A DNA stretch of 51,865 nucleotides from Gammaproteobacteria bacterium (GCA_020849475.1 JADLGE010000012.1:1-51865); one strand, 5' to 3'; shown: positions 16,592 through 26,129, counted from the stretch's first letter. Notes: a model not told the origin generated them from the sequence alone. A program made the numbers and translations.

Positions 16592-18310
16592 TCATGAACC
16601 CTTCAATCGATCGATGGCGCGGCGTCGGCCAGCTCTGTCGCGGCCAGACGCCAGCGCCGGTTTGTGACCTGCGGTGGTGTCCAGCTCAATGGTGCCGAAT
16701 ACCGGCAGATCCTGACGCACCGCCAGACGGTCGCGCGTGGCGAGGTTGGCTATCATGTCGAGCAGCAAGCCGACGGCGATGCCCAGGATGCTGCCGACAA
16801 ACAGAGCGATGGCCATGAACAGCTTGCGCTTAGGCCATTCGGGCTTGGCCGGCGGCAGCGCATAGTCGATGACCTTGAGCGTCGAGGGCGCGCTCTTGGC
16901 GGTGGCGTAGGAGATCTCGGCCATCATCAGGCGCTCGCGCAGCAGCTTCTGGCGCGTGCCGGTGGTGTTGAGATCCTGCTGCAGCACGGCGTTCTCGGCC
17001 TTGAGGCGCGGCAGCGCCGCTAGCTGTTCGCCAATCTTGTTGTAGGTCTCGCGGCGTGTTTCAAGCTCTGCGGTGGTGCCGGCGATGGACTTCAGCAGGC
17101 CTTGCTGGGTCTGGCGCAGCAGCAGGTGGTTTTCGTTCTTGGCGCGCGTCTTCGCATGCTGGCGATTGTCCGGTTCGGCACTCATGGAGGCGCGGGTCTG
17201 GGTGATTTGCGCTTCCAGTTCGCGCACTTCGGGCGAATCCTTCTGCATGCGGGTCAGCATCTGGGTGAGCTTGTTTTCCAGTCCGAACAGATGGGTGCGC
17301 ATCTCGTTCTTGACGTCGCTGACCTGTTCGGTGGAACTGAGATCGAGATCTTCCGGCTCCTGCTTGAGTTCAGCGCTCACCACTTCCAGCGCTTTGCGCT
17401 GGCTGGCGAGCTGCGCTTCCAGCTTGGACAGTCCCAGGCCGAGCTCCACCCATTGCCCCATCACCACTTCTTCCTTCTGAAACCCGAGCATCAGGGCGTT
17501 ACGGGTCTCGAAGGCCTCGATTTTCTCCTGGGCTTCAATGAATTGAGCCTTCGCCTTTTCAGTTTCCTCGGCCAGCGAGTCATAGGCCTGGCGCGCTTCG
17601 GCGGCAAACTCACGGCGCCTCTCGGCGATGAATTCATCGATCAGGGTGTTGGCGTATTCGGCGACCCGCGGCGTCGGTCCGCGCACCACCATGTTGCCGA
17701 TATGGGCGCCAGGCACCGGCGTCAGGCTCGCACCGGTTTTGAATTCGCGCACCGTGCGCGCCAGTTCTTTCATTTCCGGGCTCAACTCGTAGGGGTCAGG
17801 TTCCTTGGGAAAGAACCATTCCTTGATGCTGCGGTATTTCTTGCCGATCCAGGATTGTTCCCACAGGTAGAGCGTGTGTTCGTAGGGCGGATGGTAGACG
17901 TCGTCGTATTTGAGATTGAGCTTTTCCACCACGCGCCGAATCACGGGAAAGGAGGTCGCGAGCTCAATGTCCGAATCAAGGTCGTTCTTGCGGAACGTCG
18001 ACCAGATTTTGTAGTACTCCTCGCGCACCGCGTCCTTGTCGGCTTCCGACAGCACCATCACCTTGGCCTGGTAGACGGGCGGATAGAGTTTGAAGTAGGC
18101 CTGCATCAGGCCACCCGAGGCCACTGCGAAGGCCAGAATCATAATGCGATGGGCGCGTATGGAATTGATGATCTGGCGCAGCGCACCGCGCACGTCGAAA
18201 TCATCGAGATCCTGCGCCGGCCGCGCATCGTAGGTCACGCCGGACAGATTGCCGCGGCCGGACGGTGCGGGCGGCTGCGCGGATTCGGGCACCAGCTCGT
18301 GATCAGTCAT
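16592..18310 (-). CDS. Wzz/GumC-type polysaccharide chain-length determinant
   Basis: 572-residue co-polymerase of the PCP-2 type. An N-terminal cytoplasmic part is followed by a first membrane helix (about 55-73, IMILAFAVASGGLMQAYF) and VYQAKVMVL of the Wzz domain. A long periplasmic section is rich in coiled coil (about 220-460: QAYDSLAEETEKAKAQFIEAQEKIEAFE and further heptads) with a GNVR-like segment, TLKVIDYALPPAKPEWPKR, before the second helix (about 502-525). There is no C-terminal kinase domain; the separate CpsD-like gene follows after 40 bp. It should set chain length and bridge the inner membrane to the export machinery. Confidence 0.88.
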   Translation of the reverse strand: MTDHELVPESAQPPAPSGRGNLSGVTYDARPAQDLDDFDVRGALRQIINSIRAHRIMILAFAVASGGLMQAYFKLYPPVYQAKVMVLSEADKDAVREEYYKIWSTFRKNDLDSDIELATSFPVIRRVVEKLNLKYDDVYHPPYEHTLYLWEQSWIGKKYRSIKEWFFPKEPDPYELSPEMKELARTVREFKTGASLTPVPGAHIGNMVVRGPTPRVAEYANTLIDEFIAERRREFAAEARQAYDSLAEETEKAKAQFIEAQEKIEAFETRNALMLGFQKEEVVMGQWVELGLGLSKLEAQLASQRKALEVVSAELKQEPEDLDLSSTEQVSDVKNEMRTHLFGLENKLTQMLTRMQKDSPEVRELEAQITQTRASMSAEPDNRQHAKTRAKNENHLLLRQTQQGLLKSIAGTTAELETRRETYNKIGEQLAALPRLKAENAVLQQDLNTTGTRQKLLRERLMMAEISYATAKSAPSTLKVIDYALPPAKPEWPKRKLFMAIALFVGSILGIAVGLLLDMIANLATRDRLAVRQDLPVFGTIELDTTAGHKPALASGRDRAGRRRAIDRLKGS

Positions 18311-18386
18311 CGCGGCCCGCCTTCATTCGATTCTGCGACAGGCATGAGACTGCCTCACGCTTTCTTGGTGCCCCGCCGGTCATGCT

Positions 18387-19394
18387 TCAGGCGAGATCCA
18401 GATAGCGGCGATACCAGGCCACGGTTTCGTCCAGCCGCGCGGCGATGCTCGAGGCCGGCGACCAGTCGAGGTCGCGCTGCGCAGCCTCGAAGGACAGGTA
18501 CTGGTTGGCGATTTCAGCCTTGGCCTCATTGAGGATGACGGGCGTGAGATCGGGCCGCCCGGTCGCTTTCAGAATCAGTTCGGTGAGCCCCAGCACCGAC
18601 TGCTGTTCGCCGGTGCCGAAATTGAACGCGCGGCCTTTGACGGTCTCGCGCTCAAGCCTTTCGGCCAGATGCAGATATCCCGACACCACGTCATCGATAT
18701 AGATGTAGTCGCGCACTGGCGAGCCATCGCTGCGGATCACCGGCCGTTCACCGCGCAGCGCCGAACGGATGGTGCCGGGAATGACGCGGCTGAAGTTGAG
18801 GTCGCGTGGTCCGAAGATGTTGCCGCAGCGCGTCACCCCTACCGGCAGGCCGTAGGTGTGGGCGTAGGTCAGTGCAATCAGGTCGGCGCAGCTCTTGGAC
18901 ACATCATAGGGATGGCGGGCGGCGAGGGCGTGTTCTTCGGTATAGGGCAACACGAGGTGATCGCCATAGGCCTTGTCGCTGGAAGCGACCACCACCCGCT
19001 CGATGAGGCGACTGCGGCGGCAGGCTTCCAGCACGCACCAGGTGCCCTGGATATTGCTTTCGAAAGTGGCGACCGGATTGCGATTGGCGACACCGACGAT
19101 GGCCTGGGCGGCGAGATGGAACACGCACGTCACTTCGTATTCGTTGAGCACGCGTTCAATCAGTGCCTGGTCCTGCACTTCGCCGCGCACTGTCACCATC
19201 CGCGTATCGATGCCTTCGCGGTGCAGAGGGCTCCATGGCACCTGGTCGCGCACCAGGCCGACCACTTCCGCGCCGCGCTCGACCAGGAGCTGGGTCATGC
19301 GCGTGCCGAGGAAGCCATTGCAGCCTGTAATCAGTACCGAGCGACCCTGCCAGAAATCCGCCGGCGGGGCGTCGCGCTTCGCCACAGCATTCAT
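18387..19394 (-). CDS. rfbG: CDP-glucose 4,6-dehydratase-like SDR enzyme
   Basis: 335-residue extended short-chain dehydrogenase. FWQGRSVLITGCNGFLG gives the NAD-binding GxxGxxG (24-30), HLAAQAIVG and TFESNIQGTWCVLEA follow, SSDKAYGDH carries the catalytic TDK-equivalent, and Y162-x3-K166 is the active-site pair in HPYDVSK. The combination of WQG at the start, SDKAYGD and GNIFGPRDLNFSRVIP is that of the RfbG family, which converts CDP-glucose to CDP-4-keto-6-deoxyglucose. Its ATG overlaps the stop of the preceding RfbF-like gene by 4 bp, so the two are coupled. Tyvelose/abequose-type sugars use this route, but later enzymes of those pathways are not recognised here. Confidence 0.83.
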   Translation of the reverse strand: MNAVAKRDAPPADFWQGRSVLITGCNGFLGTRMTQLLVERGAEVVGLVRDQVPWSPLHREGIDTRMVTVRGEVQDQALIERVLNEYEVTCVFHLAAQAIVGVANRNPVATFESNIQGTWCVLEACRRSRLIERVVVASSDKAYGDHLVLPYTEEHALAARHPYDVSKSCADLIALTYAHTYGLPVGVTRCGNIFGPRDLNFSRVIPGTIRSALRGERPVIRSDGSPVRDYIYIDDVVSGYLHLAERLERETVKGRAFNFGTGEQQSVLGLTELILKATGRPDLTPVILNEAKAEIANQYLSFEAAQRDLDWSPASSIAARLDETVAWYRRYLDLA

Positions 19395-20128
19395 CCCGCG
19401 GCTCCGGTCGGTTTGGCGCCATTGCCGTCCCGTGGACTGTGCACCCAGGGGATTTCGCCGCCCTCAATCAGTTCTTCGAATTCCTGCTGATCCTTGAAAC
19501 TGTCCATCGACTTCCAGAATCCGTGGTGCTTGTAAGCGAAGGCATGTCCGGCGCTGACCAGTTCGGGCAACACTTCGCGTTCGAGGTCATTGCCGCGCCA
19601 GTGATCGAAGACCTTGCGATCGAAGACGAAATAGCCGGCGTTCATCCAATGTTCGCGCATGATGGGCTTCTCGCGGATGCGCTCCACGCGGCCGGAGGCG
19701 TCGATATCCACCACTCCGTAGCTGGAATACAACGGGACGCAGGTCATGGTGGCGAGGCCCGGGTGGCCGTTATGGTAATCAACCAACTGGTCCAGCGATA
19801 CGTCGGCCAGACCGTCGCCGTAGGCGACGAAGAAGCGATCACCGACCAGCTCACGACAGGCATAGACGCGGTCGGCGGTATTGGCGCTTTCGCCGGTGTC
19901 GACTATCTGGACATTGGCGCCGATGTCCTTGCCGTCGAAATAATCATCCAGCACCGCCTTGCGATGTCCGGCCGCCAACAGGAAGTCGTTGTAACCGTGG
20001 CGCATGAAGGTCCGCATCACCTGCACCAGAATGGGCGCACCCGCCACCGGCATCATGGGCTTGGGCAGAAACTCACTGAACGGAAAGGCGCGCACGCCCT
20101 TGCCCCCGCACAAGATCAGTACCTTCAC
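19391..20128 (-). CDS. rfbF: Glucose-1-phosphate cytidylyltransferase-like nucleotidyltransferase
   Basis: 245-residue sugar nucleotidyltransferase that should make CDP-glucose from CTP and glucose-1-phosphate. The N-terminal KVLILCGGKGVRAFPF with LPKPMMPVAGAPIL is the nucleotide- and sugar-binding signature, FVAYGDGLADV holds the metal Asp, and EKPIMREHWMNAGYFVF and FWKSMDSFKD match the RfbF family. The frame extends upstream to 20233, but the GTG at 20128 has GGAGAGG five bases before it and starts exactly at the domain. It is the first gene of the eight-gene minus-strand polysaccharide operon. The N-terminal signature differs from textbook RfbF (SEE replaced by FPF), so donor specificity is not certain. 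Confidence 0.83.
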   Translation of the reverse strand: MKVLILCGGKGVRAFPFSEFLPKPMMPVAGAPILVQVMRTFMRHGYNDFLLAAGHRKAVLDDYFDGKDIGANVQIVDTGESANTADRVYACRELVGDRFFVAYGDGLADVSLDQLVDYHNGHPGLATMTCVPLYSSYGVVDIDASGRVERIREKPIMREHWMNAGYFVFDRKVFDHWRGNDLEREVLPELVSAGHAFAYKHHGFWKSMDSFKDQQEFEELIEGGEIPWVHSPRDGNGAKPTGAAG

Positions 20129-20487
20129 GAAAACCTCTCCATTCTCCGCAGCCCGCGTCAGCCAGGGCGGTGGATTCCATGTTGATTGTTGTTTGGCCGC
20201 ACCGTGGCGGTCGTTGTTCGACGCCGGGCGCACTGCATTCTGGCGCCGGATCGCACATTGTCCCGCCAGGGGTTCTCAGTGGCGCCTATAGTGTGCTTTT
20301 GTATGGACGGCTTTCAGCGGCCCAGTTCGCACCCCGGACCAATGTTTGTAGACAATGTATTCTCAGTGTTGCACCAAACCCGGCGCAGACACAAGAATCG
20401 ATGCCGCGGGCAGCGAAGTGCAAGGCAGTGTGCGAATGCCGATGCGACCACCGCCCGGTGTCGCGTCGAGACGGCGAGGGTCGATGA
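20129..20487. other. Divergent intergenic region
   Basis: 359 bp between the divergent rfbF-like operon and the beta-hydroxylase gene. It should contain promoters for both, but I could not find a convincing -35/-10 pair or a sigma54 site on either strand. No gene is supported. Confidence 0.5.
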
Positions 20488-21234
20488 ATGAAGGCGCTGT
20501 TCGAGCGACTGCTGACACGCATCGCGGACAAGGCACGGATTGCGGGCGAAGCCATGATCTTCGCCGCCGACGGCACGCGCGAGCAGCGCTATTTCGATCC
20601 CGCCGACCAACCCTGGGTCAGTGCCCTCGAAGCACACTGGCAGGACATCCGCGCTGAACTCGAGCAGGTGTTGAACTCCAGGCAACGCATCCCGACTTTT
20701 CAGGAGGTGTCGCGCGAGCAGGCGGCGATCAGCGACGATGAGCGCTGGCGCACCTATTTCCTGCAGGTGTTCGGCAGACCGATACCCGCCAATTGCCAAC
20801 GCTGTCCGCGCACTGCCGAGCTGCTGAGGGCAGTGCCGGGTCTTGGCAACGCCGTCTTCTCAATCCTGCTGCCGGGCAAGCACATTCCCGAGCATCGTGG
20901 CCCTTACAAGGGCCTGTTGCGCTACCACCTCGCGCTGCGCGTGCCGGCGCCGGCCGAGGGCTGCTGGATTGAAGTCAATGGCGAACGCAGGCATTGGCGC
21001 GAAGGCGCATCGCTGCTGTTCGACGACAGCTTCCCCCACAGTGCCGCCAACGAGTGCGGCGACATCCGGGTGGTGCTGTTTCTCGATTTCCCCCGTCCGC
21101 TGCCGGCGCCGTTGGCGCTGCTCAATCGCGGCGTGATCTGGCTGCTGAGCGCCACCGAGTTCGCGCGACGGCCAGTGGCCTATCTCAATCACACCGCCAC
21201 GCGCGAAGACGAGCGGCGCGGCGCGCTCGACTGA
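20488..21234 (+). CDS. Aspartyl/asparaginyl beta-hydroxylase family protein (LpxO/AspH-like)
   Basis: 248-residue Fe(II)/2-oxoglutarate oxygenase. The core begins with AVFSILLPGKHIPEHRGPYKGLLRYHLAL, where H136 corresponds to the first iron His of AspH, and continues to LLFDDSFPHSAANECGDIRVVLFLDF with the second His (H184) and the 2-oxoglutarate Arg (R194). The family uses only two His as iron ligands. LpxO members hydroxylate the secondary acyl chain of lipid A; AspH members hydroxylate Asp/Asn side chains. The N-terminus lacks a clear transmembrane anchor. GAGGG precedes the ATG. It sits alone on the plus strand between the polysaccharide operon and two radical SAM genes; lipid A or glycan modification is the likely setting. 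Confidence 0.85.
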   Translation: MKALFERLLTRIADKARIAGEAMIFAADGTREQRYFDPADQPWVSALEAHWQDIRAELEQVLNSRQRIPTFQEVSREQAAISDDERWRTYFLQVFGRPIPANCQRCPRTAELLRAVPGLGNAVFSILLPGKHIPEHRGPYKGLLRYHLALRVPAPAEGCWIEVNGERRHWREGASLLFDDSFPHSAANECGDIRVVLFLDFPRPLPAPLALLNRGVIWLLSATEFARRPVAYLNHTATREDERRGALD

Positions 21235-21241
21235 GCGCCGG

Positions 21242-22255
21242 TCAGCGCGCCCGCAGCCACGGCGGCAGCATGCGGCACTTTACACACGGCAGGTCATCGC
21301 GCAGTGCTGCGCGTCCGGTCAGCATGTCCTGCATGTAGCGATAGTCGTCGCCGGCCAGTAACTCGGCAAGCGGTGTTGCCAAGGCGTTGCCGAAAGTCCG
21401 CGTATTGTTGAAACAGCAGCCCAGCAGGTCACCGTTCCAATTGAGCTGCGGCGCGTCCCACAATTGATGGCAGAAGCCAAAATCCGTCGCCAGCGTATCC
21501 AGTGTCTTATCGGTGCTGACGCTGAAATCAATACCGCTGCTGTCGGCCACGCGCCGCGGGTCGCGCAGCGGCGAATAGGCGGCATCGAGATTGCGTATCG
21601 GGCGAAACGCCATGTCGCGCGCGGCGGCCATGGCGCGTGCCGTCTCGAGTTCATGCTCGTTGTGGCCGAACACCACGAACTGCCAGACCAGCGCCGGCTC
21701 CGCACTGTGGTGCAGGCGCTTGTAGTGATTGATGCGATCGACATTGGCCAGCACTCGCTCAAGGTCGCCGTTGACCCGATAGCAGGCGTAGCTCTGCTGC
21801 GAAGCGCCGTCGATGGAAATGGTCAGCTCGCGCACCCGGTGGACCACCAGGGCTTCGAGCGCGGCCTCGGAGGCAGTATTCAAATTGACGCCATTGCCGA
21901 CTGTCACCGGCACACCGCTGCGCCGTGCCTGTTCGAGGATCTGCGGCAACTGGCGGTTGAGGAAGATCTCGCCCCAGTTCGAGATCTCGATTTCGCGCAC
22001 GCGCCCGGAGTGCGCCAGCAGGCGTGTGAAATCGTCAGGTGAGAGTTCGCCCCAGGCCACGGCGCCGCTGCGGGTTTCGCCGCGCGCGGTGGCGCAGGAT
22101 GGGCATTTGAGCTGGCATTTGCTGCAGGTTTCGATACGCAGCCTGCGGCCGATCAGGCGCGCTTCCAGGCGACATACCGCGGCGTAGGCCGACGACCAGC
22201 GCAGCCGTTGCAGAAGGACCCTTCGAATCGCGCCCTTCAGCCTGGCCAGCAGCAT
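21242..22255 (-). CDS. Radical SAM/SPASM-type protein
   Basis: 337 residues. The cluster-binding CX3CX2C is C47/C51/C54 in KCQLKCPSC, preceded by C44. ISNWGEIFLNRQLPQIL (the GGEP-equivalent region) and RELTISIDGASQQSY follow. A C-terminal auxiliary-cluster region has FCHQLW, LLGCCFNN and PCVKCRM, as in SPASM proteins that modify peptides, proteins or sugars. The N-terminal 30 residues are basic and hydrophobic (LKGAIRRVLLQRLRW), possibly for membrane association. It lies 21 bp after the next radical SAM gene upstream, so the two are one operon. Substrate unknown. Confidence 0.85.
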   Translation of the reverse strand: MLLARLKGAIRRVLLQRLRWSSAYAAVCRLEARLIGRRLRIETCSKCQLKCPSCATARGETRSGAVAWGELSPDDFTRLLAHSGRVREIEISNWGEIFLNRQLPQILEQARRSGVPVTVGNGVNLNTASEAALEALVVHRVRELTISIDGASQQSYACYRVNGDLERVLANVDRINHYKRLHHSAEPALVWQFVVFGHNEHELETARAMAAARDMAFRPIRNLDAAYSPLRDPRRVADSSGIDFSVSTDKTLDTLATDFGFCHQLWDAPQLNWNGDLLGCCFNNTRTFGNALATPLAELLAGDDYRYMQDMLTGRAALRDDLPCVKCRMLPPWLRAR

Positions 22256-22276
22256 ATGGCGCGCCGAGGGCTTAGG

Positions 22277-23398
22277 TCAGTCCTGCAGCGCAGGTTCCGC
22301 AGGGCCGATTGCATGCCCGCGCTTCGACTTCAGCAGCTTGACGCCCATTTTCACTTTGTCCGCGAGGGTCTTCTGCGAAAGGCAGGTGAACAGGCACAGC
22401 TTGTCGCAGCCAATGGTTTCGCCGCGCACCGCGCGCGCCTTGTCGCCGTACCAGATCTCACGCGCAGATTGCTCGCGGATGTTGCCGACCACGGGATAGA
22501 AGAAACACAGTTCGACATCACCATTGGTGCGGATGAAGAAATCCCTGAGCCCGACGCGACACGCGCCGAGTTTGGCCGGCGCCCGCTCTTCGCGAAAATG
22601 CGGCGCCATCAAGCGCAGGATCTCGGGGCTGTTGACGATCGCGTGGCCGCGCTGGTGCATCTCGCACAGTTGCGCCGTCACCCGCTCGAGGTCGGCGAAA
22701 TCCTCGGCTGACTCTATCCACAGCTCGTCATAGGTTTCCTGGGTCGAGCGATGCATGGGCTGGAAGTTGACCGCGGTCGCGCCGACCCGCTCGGCCCAGC
22801 GCACGATGTGTGGCAGCGTGCGGAAATTCGCCTTGTTGACCGTCGGCTTGATCACGATCGGGAAATCGATGCCTTGTGCGCGCTGCTCGGCGCGCAGATG
22901 GCCGATGCCGGCGCTCAAGGTATCGAACAGGCCGGGCCAGCCACGCAGATAGTCGTGGGTTTGCGCGTCGGGGCCATCGCAGGAGATGTTCACATTCAGC
23001 GGTCGCGCAGCGACGATGCGCGCAGCCATTTTCAGCGACAGGGCCGAACCATTGGTCGTGACCCCAGCCTCGATTTCCTGCTCGCGGCACCACGCCAGGA
23101 GATCAACGAAGCCCTTTTTCATGAAGGGCTCGCCGCCACTGAAACTGATTGAAAACTTGCCAACGAATTCCTTGATGCTGAGCAGCGCCTGCTGCCACTG
23201 CGCGATGCTCATCTCGGCCTGGTAGTTGTCCAGTCGCCAGAACTCGCAATAGCGGCAACGGACGTTGCAGCGTTCATTGACCAGTCCGTAGAACGAAATC
23301 GGACGTGTGCCATCCTTGCCGGAGCGAAGATATACTTCTTCCGCCAGGTGGTTGCGCGCATGCTGAACGGCAAGCCGGCTCAGCGAAGTCAGTTTCAC
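22277..23398 (-). CDS. Radical SAM/SPASM-type protein
   Basis: 373 residues. The cluster is C44/C48/C51 in ERCNVRCRYC, followed by the SAM-binding SFSGGEPFMKKG and VTTNGSALS, ISCDGPDAQTHDYLRG and a C-terminal SPASM-like section (ACRVGLRDFF, VELCFFYP, CDKLCLFTC). Two GTG starts are possible: 23419, and 23398 with GGAGGAG nine bases upstream; the second is chosen. It is the first gene of a two-gene operon with the radical SAM gene at 21242. The family includes peptide-modifying and heme/cofactor enzymes, and the context favours modification of an envelope component. No precursor peptide gene is apparent next to it. Confidence 0.86.
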   Translation of the reverse strand: MKLTSLSRLAVQHARNHLAEEVYLRSGKDGTRPISFYGLVNERCNVRCRYCEFWRLDNYQAEMSIAQWQQALLSIKEFVGKFSISFSGGEPFMKKGFVDLLAWCREQEIEAGVTTNGSALSLKMAARIVAARPLNVNISCDGPDAQTHDYLRGWPGLFDTLSAGIGHLRAEQRAQGIDFPIVIKPTVNKANFRTLPHIVRWAERVGATAVNFQPMHRSTQETYDELWIESAEDFADLERVTAQLCEMHQRGHAIVNSPEILRLMAPHFREERAPAKLGACRVGLRDFFIRTNGDVELCFFYPVVGNIREQSAREIWYGDKARAVRGETIGCDKLCLFTCLSQKTLADKVKMGVKLLKSKRGHAIGPAEPALQD

Positions 23399-23569
23399 GA
23401 CTCGATACTCCTCCGTCACTCAAGGTCGACGGTGTTGGTGACGCGGTGCCACGCCGCGCGCGTGGTAAATTGAAACATAACGATTGTCCGCTTGCATCCC
23501 GTGCTAGGCTTCCCGTCGCCCGTGGCTGCGTAAATTCATCACTACTGACCTGCGATATCCCTGCAACGA

Positions 23570-24712
23570 GTGCAAGTTTCAAATCGGCCGAGACTGCTGG
23601 TCTTCGAACTTCGCTTGATGGGCGACGCAGTGATGAGTCTGGCCTTCATCCGCGCCGCGCAGCCACATTACGAAGTGCATGTCTGCTGCTCGCCCGCCGC
23701 CGAACCCATCTTCCTCATGGTGCTGCCGCGCAGCCAGGTTCATCGCTGGCAACCGCCCTGGGCGACAGGCCAGGGCCCGCGATTTTCCCCGCGCGCGGCC
23801 TTCGACGCGCTGCGCGCGGCGGTCGCCATGCTCGCACCTTTGCGGGCATCCCTCGCGATTTGCGCCTGGTGCGACCCGCGCATCGGCGTTTTGATGAACT
23901 GGCTGAAAGTGCCTTCCCGCATCGGCTTCGCCTGCCATCGTGACAATTTCTATGGTCGTCACCTCGCCTGGCGCCAACGACAACTGACCATTGCGCGCGG
24001 ACTCGAAGTCCTCGCCCGCGTGGCGCTGCGCCGGCCCATGTACACCCAGGCGCTGCAACGCCGGGACTACGCGCAACATCACGTCGAAGACTGGCGTCAG
24101 ATCGCCGAAACCCTCGGGCTCGAATTCGACGCGGCGCGCAGCGGTCTTGAGTCCGACCGCGGTGAGCACAGGTCGGAAGGCGTAACAATTGCTCACGATC
24201 CGCCCGAGGTTGCGGTCGTGCCAACGCCCGCGCGGCGCCCACGTATCGCCATCCATCCCGGCGCCAGCGAAGTACAGAAGCGCTGGCCGCTCGCCCATTT
24301 TTTGCGCCTCGCCACGGCCCTCGCCGAGCGCTTCGAGGTGTGCTTCATCGAACCCCCGGAAGTGCCCTTGGCCGACACCGAGACCGCCGGGTTTGCAGTA
24401 CTGAGGACCCGCAGCCTCGCGCAGCTCGCTGAACGTCTGCGCGACATCGACGCCTTGATCTGCAACGACAGCGGCGTCGGTCATCTCGCGGCGGCCACCG
24501 GCATGCCGGTCATTGCCATTTTCCTGTCCAGTGACGATGGCCATTTCTCCCCCTACACCAGCCGTGAGCGGGTCATTTCGTTCGACGGTGCGTGCGACAT
24601 GCGGCCCTGTTTCGGGCCCTGCGTGAAGCACACGCTGCTGTGTCACCAACCGGCCGATTACGAGTCCATCGCGTCACGCGTGACTACCGGCCTCGCGCGT
24701 CTGTTCGGTTGA
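23570..24712 (+). CDS. GT9 glycosyltransferase, heptosyltransferase-like
   Basis: 380-residue GT-B enzyme of the ADP-heptose:LPS heptosyltransferase family. N-terminal half: LLVFELRLMGDAVMSLAFIRA, then HVCCSPAAEP. C-terminal half: IAIHPGASEVQKRWPLAHFLRLA, the conserved PGA...K.WP donor site, LRDIDALICNDSGVGHLAAATGMPVIAIF and CFGPCVKHTLLC. An insertion of about 45 residues rich in Glu/Arg (near 195-235) separates the halves. Start GTG at 23570. It stands alone on the plus strand, divergent from the radical SAM pair with 171 bp between them. It probably adds heptose or a related sugar to LPS core or to this glycan. Confidence 0.85.
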   Translation: MQVSNRPRLLVFELRLMGDAVMSLAFIRAAQPHYEVHVCCSPAAEPIFLMVLPRSQVHRWQPPWATGQGPRFSPRAAFDALRAAVAMLAPLRASLAICAWCDPRIGVLMNWLKVPSRIGFACHRDNFYGRHLAWRQRQLTIARGLEVLARVALRRPMYTQALQRRDYAQHHVEDWRQIAETLGLEFDAARSGLESDRGEHRSEGVTIAHDPPEVAVVPTPARRPRIAIHPGASEVQKRWPLAHFLRLATALAERFEVCFIEPPEVPLADTETAGFAVLRTRSLAQLAERLRDIDALICNDSGVGHLAAATGMPVIAIFLSSDDGHFSPYTSRERVISFDGACDMRPCFGPCVKHTLLCHQPADYESIASRVTTGLARLFG

Positions 24713-24896
24713 ATGGGCGCGCTCAAGCGTCGCCGCACGGCGCAATGCGATGGCTGCGAAGCGCTGCCGCTAGGCTGCCAAATCTGCTCTGGGCTCGGCA
24801 AGCGCGAAGCGCATTAACCCCTGCAAATTCAGGTTAAATCTCCACGCACAAGCGCGAAGTCCCGCGTTCACTGAGCGCTGCGTTTTGCCAACGGGT

Positions 24897-26087
24897 TCAG
24901 GTTGATGACGCTTGATTCGCGTGCAGAAGCAGCTCCATGAGGTGGCGCGCGCTCTGGCGCCAGCTGTAGCGCGCGGCGACGGTCGCGGCGATGCGCGCAA
25001 CGCGTCCGCGATCATCGTCTTCGAGACAGCGTGCGATAGCGTCGCTGAGGGCGGACGGTTCACGCGGGTCGATGTGGTAGGGCGCGAAGAAATCGAAGTC
25101 GGCCATCGCCGTCAGATTGGAGCAGACCACCGGCGTGCCGGCGACGGCGGCTTCGAGCGGTGGAATGCCAAAGCCTTCGGCCAGGGACGGATAGACGAAC
25201 AGGCGCGCGGCGCCGAGCAGACGCGCCTTGTCGGCTTCCGGCACGGCGTCCAGACGATGAATATGCTCTCGCTGGGCCTGCTCTAATCCTTGGAGGCGCG
25301 CCTCGAACGCTGCGTCGCTGACGCTGCGCGCGCCGACGAATACCAGCGAATAGCCGCGCTCGAACAGGCCGAGTTCGAGCACTGCGTTCAGCACCCCAAG
25401 TTGATTCTTGCGCGGTTCCAGGCGGCTCAAATACAGCAGGTAGGGCCGCTCGCGCAGCCATGGCATGTCATCAGGTGGCAGCGGGCGCGGGGCGCCAGGC
25501 GCAGTCCCGCTGGCCGCGGCCCCGGCGGTCGCGGCATTTGGAATGACGTGAATGCGCTCGTGGGCGATGCCGTAAAGCGCGTGCAACTCGCGCCGCGAAA
25601 ACTCCGACACCGTGGTCAAGAGATCCGCTGAACGCGCCGCAGCGCGTATCAGCCAATGCTTGGGCAAGCGGTAGCGGAGCGGGAAATACTCAGGATGGCG
25701 CTCGAACAGGATGTCGTGGGTAGTGACCAGGTAGCGACAGCACTTGCGTGGCGGCGTGAAATACTGGAAGTGCGCCCAGTCGATGGCGTGCTCGGCAATC
25801 AGGCGCGGAAAGTCCCGTGCCAGTCGCAGGTAGCGATTGCCCGATGCGAGCGTGAGGTAGTGAACGTGCGGATGGGTGCCGAACACGGTGCGCAAGGCCT
25901 CAAGATCGCGCCCTGCGAAGTAGAATTCGACCTCGTCGGCGCACAGATGCAGGGCTTCGACGTAGAGCTGCTCGATGAAGGTGCGCGTGCCCTGAAACGT
26001 GCCGTCCAGCACATGTGCATCGACCAGCAGGCGCAATTTACCGCGCACGGTGGCGTCGATGACAGGGCGGATATCCAAGCCTGTCAA
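24897..26087 (-). CDS. GT4 glycosyltransferase
   Basis: 396 residues of GT-B fold: LRLLVDAHVLDGTFQGTRTFIEQL at the N-terminus, VTTHDILFERHPEYFP, LTTVSEFSRRELHALYGI, then YLLYLSRLEPRKNQLGVLNAV and FVYPSLAEGFGIPPLEAAVAGTPVVCSN, the EX7E signature of retaining GT4 enzymes such as mannosyltransferases. The frame opens at a TTG (26087); GTG 26048 just before KLRLLVD is an alternative, and neither has a strong ribosome site. It follows the SGNH hydrolase gene by 42 bp in the same direction, suggesting one operon. Confidence 0.86.
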   Translation of the reverse strand: MTGLDIRPVIDATVRGKLRLLVDAHVLDGTFQGTRTFIEQLYVEALHLCADEVEFYFAGRDLEALRTVFGTHPHVHYLTLASGNRYLRLARDFPRLIAEHAIDWAHFQYFTPPRKCCRYLVTTHDILFERHPEYFPLRYRLPKHWLIRAAARSADLLTTVSEFSRRELHALYGIAHERIHVIPNAATAGAAASGTAPGAPRPLPPDDMPWLRERPYLLYLSRLEPRKNQLGVLNAVLELGLFERGYSLVFVGARSVSDAAFEARLQGLEQAQREHIHRLDAVPEADKARLLGAARLFVYPSLAEGFGIPPLEAAVAGTPVVCSNLTAMADFDFFAPYHIDPREPSALSDAIARCLEDDDRGRVARIAATVAARYSWRQSARHLMELLLHANQASST

Positions 26088-26129
26088 AGCTCATGACTGG
26101 AACACGGTCGTTGCCCCTGACGGTCGCGC

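Noticed and set aside
17102..18532. 476-codon plus-strand frame opposite the Wzz-like gene
   Set aside because: Shadow of the minus-strand gene; composition (His/Arg/Gln rich) has no domain pattern.
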